Positions 1-11,600 of a DNA stretch of 64,000 nt are shown here, in pieces. The stretch's first letter is position 1, and the number at the start of each line of letters is the position of its first letter. Origin of the DNA: Xenopus tropicalis (Eukaryota > Chordata > Amphibia > Anura > Pipidae); NCBI RefSeq assembly GCF_000004195.4, contig NC_030683.2, positions 50,729,358 to 50,793,357 of the forward strand, written 5' to 3'. Below the pieces are notes generated by a model. The model was not told the DNA's origin and ran no database searches. It was given only the letters and a program-made list of their open reading frames with translations. Both the position numbers and the translations under genes were made by a program.

Positions 1-1704
1 TATTTCTACTCTAGTTACCGATAATAATTTGTGCTGGATAAGAAGAAGAAAGTATAGGGGCTTCATTTATACAGAATAAGTCGTCAGATTCAGAGAGACC
101 ATTATCGCTTCCTGCCACTTATAAATTCTATTTACTGCCTGTGATACTTCAGAGACCGGTTTGACACCAGCTGGAAACAACATGTAGCTTTCAAGCCTTA
201 TTCCATTTATTACTTTGCTTCAGTTTCTTTTGTTCCATTAAACTGCAGTATTGGGATCTGTGGCTGTCACAGCAGGTGTTGAGGATGAACTGGTTGTTGT
301 CACCCCAAGGCAGTCTTAGGGGACTCAAGTCAGCTTTGTGACCTAAAACTTGGCAGAAAACCAGAGATACACTTGTAAAGGACAAGGAGAGGTAGAATAA
401 CTTTCTGGGTGGCAAGTTGTTAGGCATCACACCCACACTACTCTTTGGGTGCCCCAGTACCACCCTGGAAAGCACATTTCCCTTATAGAAATACTTTGCC
501 CATTTCTGTACAGCACAAACCCGTAGGATGCTGGATTTCAGCGTTGACAAGAAAAGGTACAATAGGCCAATGCACTTTTGAAAGAACAACTTCCCATGGT
601 CTGAAGTAAGCGACTAGAATCACTAGGGGGTGTGTAACAACTTGCCCCCCTTCTTCTGTTGTAGGATAGCACTTCACATTATTTAGTAGGATCAAAGAGA
701 CCCACCCTGAACAGTATGTGAACCCATATTCGGCACCCCACACAGGTAAAAGGGGATCTAAATACAAAAGATTAGTCATCAGTGCATTTACTAATGTTTA
801 GAACAACTGAGTGCTCGGATTTCATTTGTTAGGTGAGTCCCCTGCTTCTGCCCTGTGTGAATCCCACTACCTGAACATCCACTGGCCACCTCTGTCTCCT
901 CCTGTTCTTGTCCACTAATAGGTGTTTCTGTTTATTATGTGCATCTGTACTTAAGCATTCCGTACTCTGTTTCTTTAAAGAATCCTGGAGTTACAAACCC
1001 ATGCACACACTTGCATACCCCGAGTAAAATCTGCACGTGTGCCAGTGACTGCTCCACACAGATGCAATTTCTCTGCATGATTTTTTTCCTTCCACTGGAG
1101 AAATTGCCTAATGTGATGCCAGATTAGTGTGAGTTAGTGACCTGCACTGTTTTACAGCTTCTTAAGTCAGTGTTGTGTGTTTTATCTTTCTTAGTTGAAG
1201 AATCTTTATAGCTATGGTTATAACTTATTGCTTATTACAAGTTTTTTTTGTTCAGGAATTTTACAGACAAAGTGTTTGTTATGCATTTGCATGTAAAAGA
1301 TACTGTTATCTAGTGTTTGATAATATGGAGCCTTTTCCCTCCAGAATGTGAGACAGATCCTGTTAATGTCATTTGATCCAATTCACAGTACAGTACAGTC
1401 TGAGCACAAAACGCAACAAAATGTTCCAGAACTGATAAAATTTGTGGACAATAGTTCCAGATCTGATTTTTTTTCAATTATAATTTTTTAATTCTAATCT
1501 TGCAGTTTAACAAAATGTGCAAGGTCGCAGAATTACACAGCAGGAGAGGAAGTGGAGAATAGGAAATAGAATAAGGGATAAACAAGTAATCCCCTGTACT
1601 GATCCCACCTTTTAATCCCTGCATTGTTCACACCTCAGACTGTAAGCCCTACATTGTTCTCCTGTTCACACCTCAGGAGCAGTGCCAGCATTGTGTCATT
1701 GTAT
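1..1704. other. no gene recognised
   Basis: AT-rich, apparently unique sequence with only short chance reading frames on both strands. No splice-bounded conserved peptide or repeat family was recognised. The 5' UTR exons of prxl2a could lie here or as far as 8512, but I cannot place them. Confidence 0.5.
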
Positions 1705-2116
1705 GTACTGCCTGTCCTATGCTGCCTGTGTGTATGACACACACAGGCAGCATAGGGCGGGCAGAGTATGGCACACACAGGCAGCATAGGGCAGGCAGAG
1801 GATGGCACACACAGGCAGCAAAGGGCAGGCAGAGTATGGCACACAGGCAGCAAAGGGCAGGGAGAGTATGGCACACACTGGCAGCATAGGGCAGGCAGAG
1901 TACTCTTCCTGTGTGTGCCATACGCTGCCTGCCCTATGCTGCCTGTGTGTGCCACACTCTACCTGCCCTTTGCTGCCTGTGTGTGCCATATTCTGGCTTC
2001 CCTATGCTGCCTGTGTGCATCATACTCCACCTGCCCTACCCTGCCTGTGTGTGCGCCATACTCTGTGTGCACTATGCTGCCTGTGTGCGCCATACTCTGT
2101 TTGCACTATGCTGCCT
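1705..2116. repeat. inverted tandem array of a ~34-bp unit
   Basis: A unit of about 34 bp containing GGCAGCATAGGGCAGGCAG and GTATGGCACACACA runs forward about five times (1738-1903). It is followed, after a few bases, by about six reverse-complement copies (1910-2116). One more reversed copy lies before the forward block (1705-1735). The two arms are self-complementary and could form a long imperfect hairpin or cruciform. Long open frames here on both strands are by-products of repetition. Confidence 0.85.
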
Positions 2117-2889
2117 GTGGGAGGTGAAACTGGCAGGGGTTTGTTTTGGGAGTTTGCTAGCATTTGTAAATAGTCATTATATGGTCCCTAAGGTGTGTAA
2201 TTATATGCTGGGGGTTGCTGTGCTATCCACAGGAGAAGAGGAGGCATATGGATTTAAGGGTGTGTCTTAATATGACATAATATAATTCTTTCACATACGA
2301 ATGAGGGGTGATATTCCTGCAATGAGCACCAACCATTTGGGTTTTTCCTGCGCTGCCACCATTAGTGTGGGTATGGTCTTAAAAGCTCTTGTGATAACAT
2401 GGGTGTGGCTTGAAGTGGGTGTGGGTATGGTTTAAAAAGGGGAGAGGTCAAAACAGGCTCCACCATGTAGGCCAGAAAAATTCCAGCCCTCGGTACCACA
2501 GAAGTTGGACAGCACTGTATTAGAACATACAGTACATAGCTTGGCACTTTGGTCCTTAAGTAGGTGATGTTGAAATGCAAGTTCTACCTTTTGTTTGTGT
2601 CAATAAAACCTGTCTAACTGCAAGGAAGGTGTAAACCCCAACTGAAGCAATTTCCAATTTTTCCTTAGTTATATTTAAGTAACCTTGTATTTCCTTACTT
2701 GCTAAATTCTGTTGCTCAATCTCATTGCATAGGTTTTATCCATATGATAAAGTGCATTTGTGTTTATTATAATATGGCTGTTTTGTGCCAATACTAAATA
2801 CTTCCTAAAGTTTACTAAAACTTAGTAAATATTGGTAACGTGTTAAACCAGCCCACTGTGTACTTGCAGTACAGATACAGAGGACTACA
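2117..2889. other. no gene recognised
   Basis: Mostly unique-looking sequence. A GTGTGGGTATGGTTT-like motif recurs near 2366-2440. No coding signal was seen. Confidence 0.4.
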
Positions 2890-3178
2890 GTGCCCCTGCA
2901 GTACTGTACATGGATAGAGACCACAGTGCCCCTGCAGTACTGTACATGGATAGAGACCACAGTGCCCCTGCAGTACTGTACATGGATAGAGACCACAGTG
3001 CCCCTGCAGTACTGTACATGGATAGAGACCACAGTGCCCCTGCAGTACTGTACATGGATAGAGACCACAGTGCCCCTGCAGTACTGTACATGGATAGAGA
3101 CCACAGTGCCCCTGCAGTACTGTACATGGATAGAGACCACAGTGCCCCTGCAGTACTGTATATGGATAGAGTCCACCA
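2890..3178. repeat. 36-bp minisatellite, eight copies
   Basis: Period 36 bp with copies starting at 2890, 2926, 2962, 2998, 3034, 3070, 3106 and 3142. The first seven are identical by eye; the eighth has a few changes (TATATGG, GTCCACC). Each unit contains GTGCCCCTGCAGTACTG. Because 36 is a multiple of 3, several frames stay open on both strands; these are not genes. Confidence 0.97.
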
Positions 3179-3439
3179 TATATTAGTACTACAGACAGAA
3201 CACCATATTACAGCTGTACAGACACAGGTGGCACTGAATCCCTTACATATAGATGCAGGTGACTAGCCTTTTGACTTGGGACTGAATTGTCTGAGACTGT
3301 TTCCTGTTTACTGTCCCCTCTTAACAAATTGAGTTTGCCTACCTAGAGATTTAGTGATTGGCCTTTGATGTGGTACCCAGTGCATGAGTTCCTGGTTCAG
3401 TTACATATGGCAACTCCCTGTGACTCTGCACAAGTTGTT

Positions 3440-3640
3440 TTGGGGCGGATTTACCAAAGTGTGAAATTTGAGCTCACGCCAGTAAAATTCACCCACTTTC
3501 TATAAATTTCTATAGAGTGTTATCAATTAGTGAACTCTAACTTTCACACATTGGTAAATATGCTTCTAAAATCCCATAGGAATTAATAGAAAGTGGGTGA
3601 AGTTTTCTATGGTGAGCTCTATGGGGATTACAGTATTTGT
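3440..3640. repeat. palindromic dispersed repeat
   Basis: The arms include GAGCTCACGCC...CACCCACTTTCTAT and, inverted, ATAGAAAGTGGGTGAA...ATGGTGAGCTC. The same motifs recur near 24995-25060 and 25325-25375, where another repeat interrupts them. Probable foldback DNA transposon; the ends are not precisely defined. Confidence 0.6.
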
Positions 3641-4544
3641 TGCACCTGCCACAGACTTTTATGTCCATGTTCTGCTTTTTTTAAGGCATTTATACCGTTT
3701 ATGCAGCACAGACTGTTAATAAGCAGGCCTGCAATTCAGTGCAAACGATAAGCTATGCAGCAGGCTCTAAATAAAAACAAATAAACAAAAAAACATATTT
3801 TGATAAAGGGGTAGAATGTCTTTGTGATCAGTGTGATTAGTTATTGGATAAGTCCTAGTTTGCAGTTTTGGAGGAGAATGCAATAAAGTGTTTAGAGTTT
3901 AATTCTAAATATATTGATACAAAGTATCAAGAATTTCTATGTGTGAGTATACATAGAACATCTTGGTTTTGCTAGTGCAGGAATCCGGAACTAAGAACAG
4001 ACAGTCTGTATGGAAGGCTGATTTTTCCTCCAGTAAGTCACCCATGACCCGGATTCCAGTGGCAGCCTTCCCTGTGTGGTAAATCTTAATTCCTTTAATC
4101 TGTTCATATTTTAAATCCAGATCTACTATATTGGCACAACAACATCCACTGGATTAAGGTGCAGTAACTAGTGTTTACTCATATTTACATTTTGTTTTAA
4201 ATAATTACAATTTCAATATCTTGCAAAGAGCTTTAGACATAATATCAGTATACTGTACTTGCATGCCAAAAGGCAAAATTGCCTTTTTGTATGTTAAATA
4301 AAACTTTTGCCAGTGCAGTCACAATCATTCTCTGTTTGTGGTAAATTTAAATAATAATAAAAAACAATTGCATATAAAATCAGGGCCATTTAAGAGAATA
4401 GGAATACATGTTTCTTGCACGTTACATACACATTTCCTGTGCAGAACATCATAAGTACAAAATTGTGTGTGTAAGTCAATATACTGTATAATTCAGTGGG
4501 AACAATAGAATTCGGAATGGCTCTCACTTCATTTGGAGACACTT

Positions 4545-4710
4545 TATTATTATTATTATTAACATTTATTTATAAAGCGCCAACATATTCCACAGCGCTG
4601 TACAATAAGTGGGTTTTATACATTGGAAATACAGAGTAACATATAAAGCAATCAATAACCGATAGAAGAGGTTGAGACACAAGGTGTGGGATTGGGCAAG
4701 ACCAGAGTTG
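4545..4710. repeat. dispersed repeat with ATT microsatellite
   Basis: A short (ATT)n run precedes TTTATAAAGCGCC and CAGCGCTGTACAATAA. The same core recurs at about 15045-15130, and related pieces lie near 16405-16450 and 27600-27650. The rest of 3640-5570 shows no gene. Confidence 0.6.
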
Positions 4711-5569
4711 TGAGAGGTGTGGCACAGACACACTGAGCTCATGTTAAACTAAATTAGGGTAAGCTTCTCTAAATAAATGTGTTTTTAGAGATCACTCACC
4801 CTGTACTGCCCCACTTCAGTACATGTCAGTGCAAATAGGGTTGCAGCTTTTTTTGGGGAAAAAAATACTGGCCTTCCTATAGTTTAATCTTTCTTCCTTA
4901 TTAATAATGTTGGCATCAATCATCAGTTTTACCAGCCAGACCAGTAAAATCCCAGGCAGGTTGCCTACCTGTTGCATGGATTCAGTGAGAAGATATCCAG
5001 ACATATTAACCTCCCAGGAACCAAATCCAAGTGATATCTGGTCATGCACACAATATGTCCCAGCCGTGTTACCCATCTTGCAGTTCGATTTTAGTCTCCT
5101 TGTAATGTCTTGAATCAGAATCTGTACTATGTCACAGTTTAGAGATTACAGTACACACTTGTTTACTCAGCTTGTTATGCTGAATCTTTACATTAACCAC
5201 AAAGAGCTTGCGATTGTATAGAGAACTTTTTACCCTTAAAAGTGAGTGGGGTAAAAAGAGAGTTACACCCAAAAAGCTTGTTTTTCCTGTAAGTGTGAAT
5301 GTATTAGACCTACCATGTAAAAAAAAAATGTTCTCACTGCATTACGAAACAACCATTATTAAGCAAATATTTAGCAATTCATTTTTTCTTTTTCTTGCCT
5401 TAGGGCTTGGAAGCCTGACTCCTCTAAACTGGAATGATTAATCCTGAGTGCACAGGAAGAGCTTTGCATATGGGAGTCTTGTATGATATGAACATGGATG
5501 ACCATGCACTATTTATTGAGAGTTTCTCCAAAAACCTTTCTAGTCCCGCCCATCTGTTCCACTTCTTGC

Positions 5570-5735
5570 TGCCTCATTTCCCAGGCTGTGCAGGGGTGCC
5601 AGGGGTACTCAGCACACTGCTCTGTAGGATAGGAACTAATCAGCAGCTAGGTGGACCTGATAGGGAACTGAAGTCTGTCTTTGCTTGTGTGAATGCAGGG
5701 CTGTTATTGGTCATCTCCCTACTACTGTTCTTCTT
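5570..5735. repeat. dispersed repeat shared with 33880-34030
   Basis: GGCTGTGCAGGGG, AGCACACTGC, CAGCAGCTAGG and CTGTCTTTGCTTGTGTGA occur in the same order at 33895-34010. The element around the second copy starts TTAAAGAGA at 33786, as in TTAA-flanked T2/Kolobok-type foldback elements. Confidence 0.65.
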
Positions 5736-5760
5736 GTAGAGACCATTAGAACACTCCCAC

Positions 5761-6019
5761 TAGTGATGTGCGGACCGTCCCGATACCGTCGGGTCGGGCA
5801 GGTTCGACCCCACCTCGGCACATCATTTGTGGGTCACTGGCGGGTTCAGGTTGAGCTCTTCCACTCTCCCTCCCTGTCCGTGACCTAACACTGCTGTCTT
5901 CCTCTTCTGGCTTGTTAATAGGAAGGGAGAGGGAGAAGCTGGGTCATTAGGGTTAGGGTTGGGAGCAGACAGGTTAGGGTTGGGTGCTGGTCAAGGTTTT
6001 CTCAACCCACACATCACTA
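5761..6019. mobile_element. hAT-type non-autonomous element (8-bp target duplication)
   Basis: The ends TAGTGATGTGCGG and CCACACATCACTA are inverted. They are flanked by ACTCCCAC (5753-5760) and ACTCCCAT (6020-6027), an 8-bp duplication with one mismatch, as expected for hAT elements. The interior holds short TTAGGG-like runs. No transposase is present. Confidence 0.75.
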
Positions 6020-6027
6020 ACTCCCAT

Positions 6028-8512
6028 CCATCATTTGAAACAAGGACAGGGTCCATAGCAGATATATGGGAAAGTCTCATAAAGGGGCTATTTTTAAAGA
6101 TAATGATCAGTTTTAGCAAGGACAGAAACCAGCACCATATAGTATTGATTATTGTCTACAAGATTTGGGGGATTTTGAGTTATGCTGTAGGTTTTATGTT
6201 TTAGTTATCCAAATTGCTTTGTGAAAATATTTGATCCATTTACTTCTTTAGGGTTAGAAGCTTGGCAAAACTATAGCAAATAATTAGAAAAGAAAAACTG
6301 TGAACTAATTTTTCTGCTAAGTGTACAAATCAGTTTAACATGTCTTGTAGGCTTTGTTCATAAAGTGAGTGAATCACTTGCACAAGTCTGATCAGAACGC
6401 TCAAACATGATTCATGTTTCTAGCCTACTTGATTTTCTTTTCACTACACCTTAACCCGGTGTCTCTAAATGAACACCACATAGTATTCCGCATCGGTTCT
6501 GAGCGGCTCCATTTTAATTAAATCCTTTCCGGATACGTTATTGGTGGCTGATGGGGGAAAGATAAGAGTTCACCACTGAACTGAATACACTTTATTTCCA
6601 TGTGGTACAAAAAACTTTAGCTGGGTGATTATCTAGTGGCTTTCATCTCTTTAAAACAAGATATACAAATTTAGAAAACAGGCAACATTGTTCCAACAGC
6701 AAGCCATTTCTCTTTGAATAGAATGCAACAAAATGAAAAACAGCTGTGTAGAGGTAGTACAGTGATTATTTTAAACCTCAGGTAAAATGACCTCCGTTTA
6801 TTCTTTTTAGCACTTACAGGTGCCTTTTTTTTTTTTTCTCTCTAGTATCCTTAAAGGGACCCATGAGTATGGAATCATGTAGATTAAATAACCCTGAGGG
6901 TAGTGGTGTTGGCCACCCAAAACAGCAGCAGTAAAAACAGATACTTATAAGGACCTTTGGGCCCACTGTGAGTAATCTTTGGAGGACAGTGTGCTACCAC
7001 CTTAAGGTCCAAATATTTTTCAGTTTTTTTTTTTTTTTGCTGTCATTTTCCATTCATTGTTGTGGTGAGAGTTGCTCTTTAACAAACCATTTTAAGGTCA
7101 CAATGTTTTTTTTTTTTGTTTGTGTGTAAGCTTTTATGTTGTAAGATGGCTGGATGTAAATAGTTTTGTAAATAGTTTTAGTTTAGGTTTCAGGAACCAA
7201 GGTTCATAGATTTGTTATAAGAGTTTTTTCTCTGTCCATTTTTCAAGGATAAAGCAAAAGGTTGCAGTGTAACCTTTTGTAGTTCTCTGAGAATTTCACC
7301 TTGGGCATTTTTTAGCCTTTACCTATGGAATTTGAACATACAGTTATTCTAACCTTCAAATAATCCAACTACTTTTGTCTAATTTGCTCTTATTGGTACA
7401 AGAAGGATTTGCTGTACACTGCTTGCCTTTCAATATTTTAAGTTAATTAGCACGCTGCCTGTCAAGGGAGCTTAATGCTTGCAAGATCTGTTTTTTCTTT
7501 TGTGCATTCTCTCCTTCATAGCCACTTAATAAAGGAACCTGATATCAAGGTAGAATAAATATGAAAAAAAAAACAAATGTGAAGGATGGACAGAGTTCTG
7601 TATGGGCTTCCGTAAAATCCAAACTCTAAAATCTACTAAACAGAATGGAACTGCACCACAAATCTTTTGCATATTGTACTTTGTGGTCCCAAATTACTTC
7701 ACTAGGATTCAATACCATTGGATTTTTTGTAACAGCTACATAATTACACCTCCCCTGTGCCAGCAGGGGTTTATATTTAGTTTTTACTCTGTATCTGGTT
7801 GACCATTTGACATGATTTAGGGCAGTGATAAATGAGGGGTAGTTTGACAGCCACTTGTAGTGGTAGTCAAAAAGGCTTGCTTTCCAGAGCTAAGTAAAAA
7901 TTAATGCAATTAATCCTATTTATTTAATTAATTATTGAAAGAAATAAGGTTTCCAACAGTGTAAGAACTGGGGATAAGTAGATTAGAGTAGATACTTGCC
8001 TAGGGTGTTTGTTAAGTGATCATGGAAATCACTCCTTAACATATAAAAAAAAATGTCACAGAGATGTCGCATTTAACATGTACATATTTACACAAAATGC
8101 CCAGCTCCCAAAGGGTTAAGTGCAAATGTTGGTATCACCGATCTGGTATGTGGCGTTTCTATAAACAGGAGTAGGCATTGATTACAGCATATAATAATGT
8201 GACTGCTAACATCGTTTGTTAACAAATACTCATGTGAAATACATTGTCGGATTAAGAAATTTTAGCATTTTTTTCAAGAAATAAGCATAAGTTCATTGTG
8301 TTTATTCACAAAAGCTTGTTTACTCAGCAGTTTATAAGGATTACAGGGGATCGAATTCCTTTATAAACCTATATTGTTTATGGAGTGATTTGGTGTTAGG
8401 TTGTACATTACATATGGACATACTTTTCGGGTACTTGAGTAATATTCAGCAGCTGTCAGGAGCTATATTTACATTAATAGGCTTTGCTAATTGTTCTGTT
8501 CATTTGTTTCAG
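6028..8512. other. upstream flank or 5' intron of prxl2a; no gene recognised
   Basis: AT-rich sequence with several poly-T runs (6828, 7026, 7106). No CpG-rich promoter and no conserved exon was seen before the acceptor at 8512. Confidence 0.45.
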
Positions 8513-8689
8513 TGATGTTTGACCTGAGTGATCAATTAATCGCTATGGGATTATGGTCCATCAGCATTGGAGCCTTTGGAGCAGCAGTGGCTGGAATCCT
8601 GCTTGCCAACACAGACCTGTTTCTCACACAAACTGAAGAAGCCACCCTAGACTACTTAGAAGAGACAGAATTAAAGGCTATTGGAGATG
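8513..8689 (+). CDS. prxl2a: prxl2a first coding exon
   Basis: The acceptor TTTGTTTCAG ends at 8512. Two untranslated bases precede the ATG at 8515. The exon encodes the hydrophobic N-terminus through ...ELKAIGD and ends in phase 1 before donor GTAAAG at 8690. Confidence 0.93.
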
Positions 8690-11600
8690 GTAAAGGAATA
8701 TGATGAACCTATTAATAATGGTAGTGTTGGAATGTGCAATAATCACTGAATCACGAGCAATGTAGCTAACGGTATGGGTCCAGACAATTATTCTTGAGAT
8801 TGGTCACTTCTGTTTTCCCTGAGAAGTGCCTCCCCTCTTGAGTTTAGAAAAAGATAAAATGTTAACAGAATTTGGAGGGGTGGTGCAGAATATATACTAT
8901 ATAAATATAAATACAGGTATTGGACTCCTTATCCGGAAACCCATTATCCAGAACGTTCCGAATTACTGAAAGGCCGTCTTAAATTGGTTCAGTGACTTGC
9001 CAACACAGTACTTTATTTTCCAAGGAAGGCAACTTAAAAACCATACGAAATACACACAAAAAAGTTTTCACATTTAAAGGGATGGTCCACTTTTAATTAA
9101 ACTTTTTGTATGTAATAGAATGGCCTTGTCAAGATAGAAATGCATCCAGCAGCTAGGTACACTAGATCTAATTATTGTAGTTTTTCTTTCTTTGACTCCA
9201 TTCACCTTGTCTGCCCTTGCCCTAACCATTGCTTACTTTTGGCCAAGTTTTCTAAAATTTCTGTCTGCATTAAACTAATTTGAAGCTGATCAGGCCAGGG
9301 CAAACCAGATCAGTAATCTCTGGCCAGTATGTGAATGGGAAGAGATGTCCGTTAGACTTCAAGTAGTTTGGGTAATAGTGAATATAGTGGTTATTATAAC
9401 ATGATCTGTTTTCATAAATGTGGTTATTTGATATCTCGGGGGTCTAGGGAGCAGGGGCTCTTTAATTTGGTCATAAAATGAGTTTGACAATGTAAATAAT
9501 GTGTTTGTTTTGAAATAAGATAGTAAACTTTGCAAATTATAATTTGACTAAATTGGAGAACAAGGAAACAAATTTGAATGAAGTTCAATTTTAATAATTT
9601 CAAGATTTTACCTTTGGGCAAAACATAAATCTCAAATATACCCTTATTTAAACTGTGTCAGGGGCCTCATTAATTAAAAAAAAAAAAATGGGGGGTGTTA
9701 TTGTGGATAACAGACTTTGAAACTCTAGGAAGTGTCAGTAACCACCTGTATTATAAAACCTATTTCTTTATCATAGTTTTATTTTACAGATATGTATCTA
9801 TAGCAGCCGGTATTAAATATATACCTGATTTAGTGTTATTTTCTCTTTTACAGAGCCAAAATCGTTTAAGGCAAAGGATTTGTGGGAAAAAAATGGTGCA
9901 GTGGTTATGGCAGTTCGTAGACCTGGATGTTTTTTATGCAGAGAGGTAAAACTGTGAATAAAGTTTATTCTATTATACATTTAAAAACTACTAAAACACT
10001 AAGGGGCATATTTATTATGCTGTGTAAAACTAATTCGCCGAAAAAACGGAGTAAAATAAATGGAAAAGATCGCCGTCTGAACACTGGATATTAAGCCGGA
10101 TATTACGCCGTTATTTTCCAGAAGTTCCGGCGGAAGAAAAAAACGCCACAGCAAAGCCTGGCGATGTGCGGCGAATTTTCTCGACGTTTTTTACACAGCA
10201 TAATAAATATGCCGCTTAGAACTTGCACAACTTTAATCAGTGATAATGAGGGATTTATGTTATATTTCTTACCCTGTTTTGTCATAATTACAGTGAGAAT
10301 TGCTTTTCCTCTGCTTAAGTGTATGTCTTATTGTTACTTTTTAAACCAACACTTCAATCTTTTATATTTGATTAAAACTTGTCAACTTCTCCTTTGCTTA
10401 TTGTGGCATTATTCTTGCTTCGGACACACAGTACGTATATGTGCCCAGAGCAAGAATAATAAGCTGGGTTTAGAGAATCAGAATTGATTACGCCAGGAAA
10501 AACACAGAAAGGCAAGGGGAGGCTAATCTCACTACTTCAAAAGTAGCTATGGTCATAAAAATTGCACCACTCCCCCTTCCACTAAACTGTATTCGCATCC
10601 TCCTCTGGATATGGTATAGAAATAAAGTAACAACTCTGAGTTGTTTTTGTCGAGAGGAAAGCACAGAATCAAAATTAAGAGGAATATATTCTGCAGGGCC
10701 TTTTATAGACCTAAATGTGCAGGCTATGAAAGTCAGCTGTCAGCTGGGCACATGGAGTATTAAAAAGTTATCTGGCCAAGAGTGCATTGGGACCTTAATC
10801 TAAAGAAGCTGGATTTGCCACCAGTGTCTACACTGGTCAACAATATGTTTAAAAGCCCATAACAATTAGCCAGCCAGGTACATTAGCAGATGATCTGAAT
10901 ATTGGAGATACACTACCCTGTTATATTAGCCGCCTCTGTAAAAAGGATCTCCGATGTCTTGATAGCTTGATAGGTTAAAGAGTAGTGGAGACTAAACACC
11001 ACTGCCTATTTTTACATCCCTAATATAGGATATATATAAAGATTGTTGATCCAGACTCATTAGGTGGTGTGTTAATTCATGAATTTCAACCATTAAATTA
11101 AGTTAAGGCTAAAAGTGTCAGCAGGGCATTCACTTAATTGTATTTTAAAATATAATACCTCTCTATTTTAATTACAGGAAGCTTCAGATTTGTCTTCTCT
11201 TAAATCTCAACTTGACCAGCTAGGTGTTCCATTGTATGCTGTAGTAAAAGAGAATATTGGCAATGAAGTTGAACAGTTTCAACCCTACTTCAATGGCAAA
11301 ATATTTCTTGATGAAAAGGTAACCTGACTATTTGTATAGCTAAAACATATTTCCATTTAGAGTTTAAGATTTAATGAGTATTAACATTTTTGTTTTTGCA
11401 GCTTTATCATTTTGTGTATTTTTTTAGGGAAAATTTTATGGTCCTCAAAAACGTAAGATGATGTTTTTGGGTTTGGTACGACTTGGTGTGTGGCAGAACT
11501 TTCGTCGTGCTTGGAAAGGAGGCTTTGAAGGAAATTTGGAAGGAGAAGGACTGATACTTGGAGGCATGTTTGTGATTGGATCTGGGAAACAGGTTAGCAA

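Noticed and set aside
1635..2173. Cysteine-rich open frames on both strands
   Set aside because: They are translations of the inverted tandem array; no independent coding evidence.
2805..3266. Repetitive open frames on both strands
   Set aside because: They follow from the 36-bp period being a multiple of three in a homogeneous minisatellite.
5800..5820. GGTTCGACC considered as a tRNA T-arm
   Set aside because: No matching A box, acceptor stem or anticodon stem around it; it is inside the hAT-type element.
5947..5986. TTAGGG-like runs suggesting an interstitial telomere
   Set aside because: Only two or three imperfect units, all inside the hAT-type element 5761-6019; more simply part of that repeat.
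8491..8514. Extending the prxl2a start upstream to 8491
   Set aside because: The added codons would be translated from the intron's polypyrimidine tract and acceptor, and there is no ATG there. The ATG at 8515 aligns with the family start.
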